From Cyclospora cayetanensis (lineage: Eukaryota > Apicomplexa > Conoidasida > Eucoccidiorida > Eimeriidae): 64,000 nucleotides of DNA. The stretch covers positions 1-64,000 of the forward strand of contig NW_020312098.1 of NCBI RefSeq assembly GCF_002999335.1, in the 5' to 3' direction. The stretch's first letter is position 1, and the number at the start of each line of letters is the position of its first letter. Shown piece after piece: positions 43,893-54,041 of this stretch. The position numbers and the translations under genes were made by a program. The notes beneath the pieces are model-generated. The model worked only from the letters and a program-made list of their open reading frames with translations, did not search any database and was not told the origin of the DNA.

Positions 43893-45187
43893 CTAGCGCC
43901 GCTTCTTTTCCTGCAAGACGGACTGCACCGCCTTAGACAGATCAGAGGCCTCCTCGAGACTCGCTAGAGGCGAGGGGAAACACAACTGATACTCGTTCTG
44001 CGCAAAACACGAAGAGCAGCAAGTTACCCCACGCCACAGCCTTCACCCGACACAAAGCATACTCACACCAGCTGGTTCCCCTACACGCTGCTACGCACGC
44101 GCCGCTAGCCCTCAATATGAAAAACGTGAAGCACTACCCTTCTAGAAACGCCAGAAGGCTCAACACACAGCCAAAGGCTCAAAAATCCAAAGCCTAAATC
44201 CCCCGCTGCTGCTTTTCACACCAGCCTTCTTGCGGCCCTTCAAACCATACCGACAGATATACATGCATATACATGCATATACATACATATACTCCCCTTC
44301 ACGCGAACTGCATCATCCTCCCTCTTGCATCATCCTCCCTCTTCTGTAATGCACCAAGATTCCATGTCTTGCGCCCCCAAAACGAGGCACTCACTTTATT
44401 GCCGCGCGACGGCTTCATGCCAATCAAGCTCGCACAAGCCGCGAAGCTGCAGGCAAACCACACTTGCAATACACTCCACCCCCTTTCAGACTGTGCGAAA
44501 AGCAGCTGCTTTTTCGCATAACTGTCCAAAACACGGCGGCTCCACTTTATAGGAAAACATATGCGGCTGTTTACACGCTTATCGCCGCGCAAAAAAAGCA
44601 ACCCAAGAAACGCGAGAGCTCGACCGCCTCCACCACACGCTTAGCTCCCTGTACACCTGAAAGCACGATTTCTGTCGAATCCGATTCTACTGCAAAATGT
44701 ATTACTTGGCAGTTTTCTCGTTGTTGAACTCGGTCTCTAGAAGAGAAGAGAAATCGAACTTGAAATCCGCAGACAAGGCGCAACAGCTCCATAGAATCGT
44801 TGCAAGTACTCTGCGCGCATGAATACACTACAATACACACTCGCTCCTAAGCGCTATACGCTACAGCGCCATGATTTCCACGCTTCGCTTCGATTTTGAT
44901 GGCCAAGCCAAAAATTCCTTTCATGATTCAAAAGACTCGAGAACATTCGGAAAGAACGCACTTCGTCTGATACGCTTTTGGCATTGAATACTTGTCGTTT
45001 TCATTCTTAAGAAGGTACTCGGACTGCAGCCAGGCAGTTACTGCGGCACCAGGCCCTTCCTCTCCCACGCGCAGCTGCTTCTCTAGCTGCATAACACCCA
45101 CCATACACAAAAACCACTCTCAAACGAAACTCGTTCGACCCTCAAACCTTGCAAACGGAAGCAAAAGCACTTGCACAACATCGTGAA

Positions 45188-45221
<34 letters not shown>

Positions 45222-47915
45222 CATGTACATTCATGTACAACATATATATATGTATATACATATACATATATGTACATTCATATACATATAGATATACATA
45301 CACAAAGTTATGCATATACATATACATATATATATATATATACATACATACACAAAGTTATGCATATACATATACATGTATACCCTTGCAAGGGTATTTA
45401 CGTATATATATATATATGACTGCAGCCATACGTCTTTTTGGTTTGCAAAAGTGCGTCTTTGCTTCTTGAGCAGCACGCAGAGGAACTTGAGAATCTTGAG
45501 CAGCCTTGCCAACTGGGGGAGATCCAGCTGTTTACTCAAGTGGTGATCGGCGCCGACACGCCTCTGCAACGCCGCATGCTTCGCTGCAGCGATGACAAAA
45601 GGTCCCCACGCTGCTGCCTGCTGCTGTTGCTCCTCCGTGTGCTGCTGCTGCTCTTGCAGGAGCTGCAGCAGCGGAGAAGCGGCAGTTCCTGTGTGCATGG
45701 AGCCGTCATTCAACAACTGCAAAGGGACGACATCGTTTAGGCAGAAAAGCTCCTCAACACAGGTGGCTTTCGAATTAAACCTCGGCAGCATGCGCTGCAC
45801 TATTTGCTGCTGCTTCTCTGCGATGACAGCCGAAGAGGAAGCAGCACTTGCATTTCCTCTTGATGCAGTCCCTAAAGCAGCCGCAGCAGCGGTGTCTCTC
45901 GCGTCTCGACATGCGCTGTACTGCTTCAGCAAAGCAACAGACGACATGCCGGCACTGGGATCGCGATTCGTCTGAGCCAACATTCACACATAAATGCGCA
46001 TAAACAGAGCTACCCCGTCTCCCCTTTCCTTCCATGAAAGATCCCCTACACACTCCGCAACTCGCCACGCTTCCTGAGCAAAGCTCTGAACACAGTACAG
46101 AATAAAGCGGGGATGCCAAAAGGCTGCATGAAGTACATTAGGACACATACGTATATATGTAGTTATATATATACATATGTTATATATGTACATGTGTAAT
46201 GTTATGTATGTATACATGTTATATATATATATATATATGTGGTATATGTATATATGTTATATATGTATGTATGTATGTCATATAGACATATATGTTGTAC
46301 ATGTAAATATGTATGTTATATTTGTATGTACAGATGTGCGTAGGGTGTATGTACTCCGCCTGTCATGGCGCGCGCTTGATTGCGCGTCTTCTGCTCGTCC
46401 TGCTGGTGCGATGCGTAAACAGCCCTAACCGTCAAGTAACAACCTCTGCAGCACATTCGCATGCAGTGCTCCTAGACCCTTCATGATACCAGACTTTCTG
46501 CACAAAGATTGAATGGCGTTGGCGGCAGTCACCATATCCTCTAGGACAGGCAGCCTCTCGCCATTTCCGAGATCGAAAAGCAGCTCCGTCCAGAAAAAAA
46601 CGCAGAAACCTCGAAAAAAGCACACGGCGGCGCAAGGCGAGTGGGGGGGCGACTGCACTGCGCGAGAGAGCGACAAAGGGCAGGGTAGAACTAACGCAAG
46701 GAGAGGGAAAGACTCCGCGTAGTAGGTCCTTAGAATAGCAGGGAGAATTTCCTTTTCGAAGCTGCACAGAGAACGTATTGCGCGCAATGCATCCCGAAGC
46801 AAGAGCATAAGCGCCAGAGACACGACTCCTTCCTGTCTTCGCAGGATATCATACACCCCTTTCTACCCGCAGTTAGGAAGTCACGGAAGGAGAACGTTCG
46901 CGATCTTGAACACCACTAGACCGCAGGCTAGGAGTACCCCCCTGCTTGCAGCACTCCCGCTAGAAGTGCCCTCAATAAGCTGCGCACATCTCCTTCCTGC
47001 ATATCCCATCTTGCAGAGAGACTGCGGCTGCTTCTGCTGCTATCGCCGCTGCATGCACTCTCCGCAGCAAAGCCCTCGACAGTCCATGAGCAGCAGACGC
47101 AGCAGCAGCTGCAGTGGCTGTGCTGTTGGGTGCCTTGGCGAAGAAATTCTCGAAATCCGCCTTGTTGGTTATGGGCCGGGAAGCGCCGCGGGCGAGCTGT
47201 CTAGACACCGCAAGTTGCACTTCGGTGACGGGAACCCCTCGAGCTGCGAAGGCGGCACCTTCCCAAGAGCCGGTTTGCTGCAGCTGCAGACGTGCCTGCA
47301 GCATTAGCGACACAAAAAGGCGAAAAAAGCACTAGTGCCTCGAAATCCGGCAGAAAACTTGAGGCTTCCTTCATGCAAGACGGCATGCACCCGTGAGAAA
47401 CACAGAACGCCTGCACGCCGACACTGAGTAGAGGGGACCCTCAACGCCTCGCATCAAAGCCTTGCCTGCTGGGTGTGCTTGAGCTGTTGCGGCGACAAGT
47501 GGCAGTTGGCTTCCAGCAAAGTTCGTACAGCCAGCGACTTTGCATGCAGTGCCATGCGAAGGCAGTCAGCGCCACGCTGCATCTCCTCCCTCTGCAACGC
47601 GAACTGCGAAGAAACACAGGGAGTCCACACAAAAGCGCACAGCTGTCGACACCACCCCAATTTTGGAGTGATTTACAGAGATGGGAAGAGAGACATTGTG
47701 CTCCGCAAAATAGTCCTCGATAAACAAGCAGGAAGCCTAGGGGATGCCAGCGAAGAGCTTCGCGAAACACGCGTGATTGCTAGCATCCGCGAATCAGAAC
47801 CCTCTCAGCTGCTGGCTGTCAAGACTTGAGCCGAGCCTTTAAGCGTCCAAGCGTGCGATCTGCATTGATCCCGCCACGCCACCGCATTCCCATGAGACTG
47901 CGAAGCCTGTGTGAG

Positions 47916-47999
<84 letters not shown>

Positions 48000-48018
48000 C
48001 AGAGACAGAGACAGAGAC

Positions 48019-48051
<33 letters not shown>

Positions 48052-51000
48052 GACAGAGAGACAGAGACAGAGAGACAGAGACAGAGAGACAGAGAAGTGT
48101 CAGAGAGACAGAGAAGTGTCAGAGAGAGAGAAAGAGAGACAGAGAAAGAGAGACACAGACAGAGAAGTGTCAGAGACAGAGAAAGAGAGACAGAGACAGA
48201 GACAGAGAGAAGAGAAAGACATAGAGATAGACTGTATTCAGGCAAGAGACAGGGCAGTGCTGCATGCGGCGGCATGGCATGAGGCGTCGTTGCCACAGAC
48301 AGTCTCCTCCCCTCCCCTCCCCGACAGCTCACAAAGTCTTGAGCCCTCTGTGCAGGAGACTCCTGGAGGAAAAAGGTGAGGCGACCGCTTGGCACGATGG
48401 AAAGGCACTTGGTACGCTCGTCGATGATCACGCAGTACTCCCTCCTGCAGCGACATCCATATACAGAGGTCTTGCTCCTTGGTAGCCATCCGGCAGTGCA
48501 TGCATGCTTGCATGTGGTGTCTTCTTCTCTTGAAACTGCATGCGCGCGAGAGGAATGGGATCCAGGCATCTCACCTGTCACCTAGCGAGCTGCTCAAGTC
48601 GCGCAAGTTGTCTTGATAGACTCTTGCATGCGATAGTGTCTCCGCGACTTTTCCTTCGTCTAATGCTGCGAAGAGAACCTCGCGACCAAGCCACCGTCCA
48701 GCAGCAATCACACCGTACTGCTGCTGGAACCTCTGCTGCTGCTTCTTGCTGCTGCTGCTGCTGCTCCCCCTGTACTGCTGTTGAATCTTCTGCTGCTGCT
48801 TCTTGCTGCTGCTGCTGCCCTGGGAAAAACTCCAGGATGGTTCGAAGGAGCGAACGCGGTGTCGTCGGCGAAGACGAATTAGCAGCTTCCTGCTGCTGTC
48901 GGTGATGTTTTGTGGATTTCTGCGTTTGATGTTGTTGCTGCTGCCGCGGCAGGCGCGTTGCAGTGTATCTTCAGCCTCGATTTCAAGAAGGCAGGAACCT
49001 GCGGCGATCTCTCCCTCCCCTCCCCTGCTGCGTTTACGGCTGTGCTTTTCCGAGGCATGCAGGTGAAGGTGCTGCTGCTTTTGCTGCTTCTTCTGCTGCT
49101 GCAATAGCCTGGCGTGATGACGCAGTAGCGACACCTTCGAACGACGCACGAGCTGCATGTACACCGCAGCACTGGGCGTCTGCTGCAGCGCCTCAAGCTC
49201 CCGCAGCTCTCCTGAGCACCCAGACACCTCTCGCTGCTGACGCGCTTGCTCGAGACGGGAGTGCGCAGCACATGCCAGCCGCTGAAAAAACGGATTCAAA
49301 ACATGCCCCTGTGCATCTCCCCCCCCAGTATAAATCCCTCCTGTGGCACGTCGCTTCAGCTGCTGCTGCTGCTGCTGCTGCTGCCGAGAAGCAGCAGCGC
49401 GAGAAGACTCCCACCGCCTTCTGAAGCGCCTGCGCCAGACGTTGCAGGGGGCAGACAGACAAACAACTCTGGGAGAGTTCAGGTATCGGCCTCTTACCCG
49501 TTGCAGTGTATGTACACCCGGCTTACGCCGCGCTCTTTCTCCCCTGCCGGGAAAAAGCACCGTCGAAAAGCTTACCTGTAGGCACTTTGGTCCCTCGTAA
49601 ATGCGCAGAAAGAATCTTCGCTACTGGAGTACTCGACACCGAGATCTGCCCTTCCTAAATTTTCCGCCGAAAAGTGCCGCTCTGACTCCTTCTGGGGGTG
49701 GGTGAAATGTGTCTGCTGCTGCTGCTGCTGCTGGTGCATCACCTTTTCTTCCTCCTCAGCATCGTTCGTGTCACTCTCTTCCTGCGCATTATTTGCATGC
49801 AGAGATCCCGTATTGCTGCCGCCTCTGCTGCCCTCTTGCTGCTGCTGCGACTGCTGCTGCAGCTGCTGTCGACCTGGCAGCAGACGCATGCGCCGTTTTC
49901 GCGGCTCTAGTCGCCAAGCTGCGTCGAGCTGAGAAACTCCTAAGCCTTTGTACGCCAGAATACCATCAGCTACTGCAACCAAGGAGGAGGCGGCACTATT
50001 GTTGCCAATGGAAGCCGCTGAAGAAGACAAGGGGCATGCGCATGAGACTTCCTCGAGTGCTGGAACCACCCCCCTGCACATGCCTTTTTCGGCGTCTTCG
50101 TTCTCGGAGTCGCTACTGCTGCTGCTGGTGTCGCAGTCTTGCTGTATCTCCAGCCCACTCTCTGTGAGCGCCCACATACACCGCAACGACACACACCTTG
50201 TCGTGAAACAGCAGTCGGATCGCAGTGCGTGTCTGTGTGGGTGTGTGTGTGCGCTCAAGACTGCTCTGCGTCAGCCTTGCGATGCGTTTGAAGCGGCTTC
50301 AAAGAGGTATGCGACCCCTTCCCCACATCCGCGATGGAGAGCAAGCAGAAACTGCTTTCCTTCAGAAGACGAGACGCACATGCGACACCCCGCAAAGAGA
50401 GACTGCTGTCTCTCCTGCATCCTGTCCACATAAGCACCAACAGGGAAGACAAACTCACCTGCAAAGAGAGAGTTGTTGAACGATTTCTGGCTCAACAGCC
50501 TTGAGGGAACCTCCGCTGATGGCATGCGAGCTGCAGGTGCTGCCGCAAAGTCGCTGTTGCTGCCGTGCAGCAGCAGCTGCTGCTGCTGCCAGCGCATGCG
50601 CCTCTCTTTGCTGCGGAGGGGAGTTGTCTGCCGCAAGTACAACGGATGCATGCACTGCAGCTGCTGCAGCCACAGGAGCAACTCCGTTCCGCTGCTGCTG
50701 CTGCAATAGCCGCCTCCCCACACCGAGCTATACAAGCCGTCCACAGTGCCTGCACACACACACACATATAGACACAAACTACCAGACACGTCAAAAAACG
50801 ACTGCCTGTTCAATTGCCTGTCCGTTTGTGCTGGATCGAAAGAAGCAGCAAGAATCCATGGAAAGATCTCACGTGAAGGAGATGCAACACCAGTAGAATC
50901 AGCACACAGACACAGCAGCCAAGACTCGCGTGCAGGCGCTCAAACCGCATACCCATGAGAATTCTCTGTCCTTCCGCAATGTTTTGAATAGCGAATTCTG

Positions 51001-51749
51001 ACGCGCTCGAGGCTGCTGCCGCAGCACTAGCTGCTTGCGCCTCCAGTGCTGCTCCAGCAGTCAAGGATGCGTCATCAGTTTCCTTGGTGCCTCCCTGCAG
51101 CAGTCGGAGAAGCTGCTGCTGCAGCACAAGAAACCTCACGAGATGCGTCTCCGAGCCTCTGCTCTGTACGGCACATGCTCCCCTCTCCAGTTGCTGCAGC
51201 AGCTGTTGCTGCAGCAGGAGCCACAAGAAGCAGCTTCTGCAGCTCAGGATAGAAGAAGACTCGTGAGACAAGAAACACGACGGAAGGGCTAGTGGAGGCT
51301 TCAGGGGATGCTTTTGCAAGAGCTGCCGCAGCTCCCTCTCCTCTTCCCTCGACAGCAGCAAGCAGGGAGCAGACTTGAAGCGGCTGCTGCTGCTGCTGCT
51401 GCGCAGCTGCAGCAGCCGCTCAACAAAGCTACAGCCTGGCGTGGACAGACACTGCGCGGCTTCTCGCCAGAGCCGTAACTCCCTACGCGGCTCGACGACT
51501 TCCTTGCGATGCTGCAGCATCCTGTGCAGCTGCTCGCATGCAGCAGTAGAGGCAGCAGCAGCTGCTGCTGCTGTCGCTGCCGCGCTTAGGCCGCTGTCGC
51601 TCGAAAGCAGCAGCTGCTTTTGTTGCAGCGCATGCAAACTTCTGCTGCGAAGCCACTCCTGAAGCAGCAGCTGTACGCGCAGCTGCTGCCGCTGCTGCCG
51701 TCTGCTCTGTCTAATTGCAGCACGCAGAGGCAGCAGCGGTGCTGCAAAA

Positions 51750-51788
<39 letters not shown>

Positions 51789-52450
51789 AAGAAAAGCCCT
51801 CCCCTGCCGCCGCTGCTCGCACTGCCTTCTTCATCGCTGCTAGAAGTGTATATCTCTGTGTCTGCATCGGCAGCAATGCAAAGCCTATCGCGATGCAGCA
51901 GCTTCCCCTTCCGCAAATACTGAAGCGTTTTTGCAGTCGCTTCAGCGCCTTGTGATCTCGGCTGCTGCATATCCAACTGTTGCTCCGTAGTTGCAGCTTG
52001 TTTCTCTAGCGACTCCGCCTCCTCTTCGAGCGCCTGCAAGACCACTTGGAAAAGCTCCGCTTCTCGCTGCTGCTGAACTCGAGCATCCCCGACTGAGGTT
52101 TGCTGCTGTTGTTGCTGCTGCTGCTGCGCAGTCTGTAGCCAAGAGTCTGCCAAGGATGGCGTGTGCCAACATGAGCGCTGTCGTTCAGTGTGCATGCGGC
52201 TTTGGACGTCAGCTTGTTGCTTCTTCCAAACTGCAGTGAGCTGCGCAGCGCCTGTGGCGTTTGCTGCAGCGAGGTGCTGCTGCAGCTGCTGCTGAAGCAG
52301 CTGTACGATGACGCAAGCCGACCCACCAGACGGTTCTGGCTGATGCTCTAGGAAGGGAGCAGTTTTCGCTGCAGCTTGTGCTGCTGCCGCTTTAGCAGCC
52401 GCAGCAGAAGCTGCAGAAACTGCAGCTTTCTGCTTCTTCTGCCCAGCCAT
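43893..52450 (-). CDS. Very large Gln/Ala-rich hypothetical protein, about 11-13 exons
   Basis: Minus-strand exons with phase-consistent junctions: 52450-50953, 50749-50459, 50161-49576, 49429-48575, 48444-48333, 47603-47466 and 47295-47059. These give about 1,239 residues. Less certain later exons are 46862 to about 46440 (possibly split), 45971 to about 45440, 45086-44962, pieces near 44700-44770 and 44380-44440, and a last exon 43997-43893 ending in a TAG. The protein starts [10 protein letters not shown], then has Ala and Gln tracts and an acidic [13 protein letters not shown] patch. Exon 3 has a Ser/Asp/Glu patch ([15 protein letters not shown]). Exon 4 is basic and Gln-rich, then becomes a normal helical sequence ([20 protein letters not shown]). 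Exon 5 ([19 protein letters not shown]) and exons 6-7 ([35 protein letters not shown]) look like a folded, conserved domain that I do not recognise. The intron 47465-47296 has a GC donor. It could be two adjacent genes. Confidence 0.5.
45188..45415. repeat. TA/CATA microsatellite (intronic)
   Basis: Runs of tatatatata and acatatacat are present, with a duplicated cacaaagttatgcatataca block (about 45301-45320 and 45351-45370). It lies between predicted exons of the large minus-strand gene. Confidence 0.88.
46150..46330. repeat. TATG/TATA microsatellite (intronic)
   Basis: Mixed tatatgta and tatgtatgt units lie between predicted exons near 46440 and 45971 of the large minus-strand gene. Confidence 0.85.
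47921..48235. repeat. (TA)n followed by (GAGACA)n microsatellite
   Basis: About 22 TA units (to 47964) run into GA and gagaca/gagagaca repeats, including three near-identical blocks with agaagtgtcagaga. All lie within the predicted intron 48332-47604. On the sense strand this is CT-rich. Confidence 0.92.
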
Positions 52451-52791
52451 CCTTGAGCGGCTCCCGAAACGTTCCCCTGCAGCTCTGCCAATCCTCTCGA
52501 AGGCAGCAGAGAATCATGCCGCAAGTTGCAGAATATTTAGCCTGCAGAAGGCCAGAGGGAGAAGAAGAGCAGCAGAAGAGCAGTGGCAGGGAGGCAGTCT
52601 CGAGTGTACTGCATTAGGCAGCCGCCGCTGCTGCTGCTGCTGCTCCCTCTTGGCTTCTGCAGTGAGCCTTCCTTCGGCTTAGCCCTCTCTTCGGGGAAAG
52701 CTTTGTTTTCACGAAGCAATATGTCTCGAGGTTCTTGAAACCAATGCGAAGACGCAACATTGGTGTGGGGTGGCAGCGTCCAAGGCGCTCT

Positions 52792-52841
52792 TGCTGCTGC
52801 TCTTGCTGCATGCATGCATGCATGCAGCAAGAGCAGCAGCA
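52792..52841. repeat. 50-bp perfect palindrome, no spacer
   Basis: Centre at 52816/52817 within tgcatgcatgcatgca; the arms continue as gcagcaagagcagcagca without a mismatch for 25 bp. It sits in the divergent region, 342 bp from the large minus-strand start and about 1.2 kb from COQ8. Confidence 0.95.
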
Positions 52842-53739
52842 GCCGCCATTTGGTAGAAGCCCTTGCACAGCAGTGCAGCTGCTGCTGGTTCGCACATGTG
52901 TGCCTCATACACATGAAGCAACAATAATATTGCTGCCTTCAGTCGCTGGGATTAAGGGAGAAGACGCAGTTTCCACTATCTGCTGTCGCAGCAACTCCCC
53001 GTGTGAGAATTGCAGCCTCGAGGTGCGCTTGCAAGGCGGGAGCGGTGGGGGACGGGGGAGTTGATTTGCAAAACACGATCTCTGAGGATTTCGCGTGTTG
53101 CACTGTCGAAAGCTGCAACAAAATACAAGAAGATCTGCCGCATCTGGCTGAAGAAGGCAACCTCTGAAAAGCACAAGATCCGCTTTCCCTGCCGCAAGAC
53201 AGCGACGACGGCTGCAATGTTTTCTGCAAACCTCCAACACCACGCTTGCGCAGAGTCTTACGGCTCGTTTGAAGGAGATTTCGAGCGCATGAGCGCCGCT
53301 TTTCTTTACTCCCGCTCAGTCGGCATGCGTCATCCATTCCGTCCTGCTGTAATGAGCAGTCAGAAGAGCCATGGCTGACTGCCATCGTCATCATCACTAT
53401 CATCGTTATTATCATCAGCGGCAGCGGCGGGAGGCATCCATCCTCTTCCTCGAGCCGCAACGCCCTCCTCTTAGTTCCCCTGAGCTGCAGCAGTAGCAGC
53501 AACAGTATCTTAGCTGTCTTAGCAGCTGCAACAGTATATCAACAGTGTTAGCAGCAGCAACGGTATACTAGCTGTATGAGCTGCACTGCACGCAGCAGGA
53601 GCCCAACCTTGCGCCTTCCGGAGCCTCCTACTGTAGAAGCAATAGCAGCTGAAGTGTCTGCTGCATTTCTGGGGTGTATAAAGTAAGAGGAAATTCCCAG
53701 CCTGTGCCAGACTGCGGCGTATCTTCTGCCCAACAGTAG

Positions 53740-53945
53740 CAACGAGAAGAACAAGAGCAACAAGAAAAGCAACAATAGCAACAAGAATTACAGCAACAAT
53801 GACAATGATAGCAACGAGAATAACAGCAACGGAATAACAGCAGCAATAACAATAACAACAACGAGAATAACAGCAACGGAATAACAGCAACAACGAAAAC
53901 AAGAATAACAGCAACAGCAACAAGAAGAATACCAGCAACACGAGA
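53740..53945. repeat. AACAGCAACRR-type minisatellite
   Basis: Imperfect units such as gagaataacagcaacggaat and aacagcaacaacgaaaacaa recur four to five times. They are AAC/AGC-rich on the plus strand and Leu/Val-rich when read antisense. It lies upstream of COQ8. Confidence 0.8.
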
Positions 53946-54041
53946 GGACGCAGCAAGCACACCGTCAGTCGGTGGAAGTCTCTGGTGAAGCTTCCGAGTG
54001 AATTTTTTGGCAGGAAAAAGGGCAGACTGCGATCAATCAAG

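Larger units (their letters stand above)
52451..54041. other. Divergent promoter region between the large gene and COQ8
   Basis: The two genes start head to head here. The interval contains a 50-bp perfect palindrome (52792-52841), a CTG-rich patch near 52620-52645, and an AACAGCAACGG-type repeat (53740-53945). No ORF with a recognisable domain is seen. The Leu-rich minus frame at 53519-54436 is a shadow of the repeat. A 5' exon of COQ8 carrying a targeting peptide could lie here. Confidence 0.45.

Noticed and set aside
47921..48235. Telomere-like or centromere-like satellite
   Set aside because: The units are TA and GAGACA, not the TTTAGGG type expected of coccidian telomeres, and the array sits in a predicted intron.
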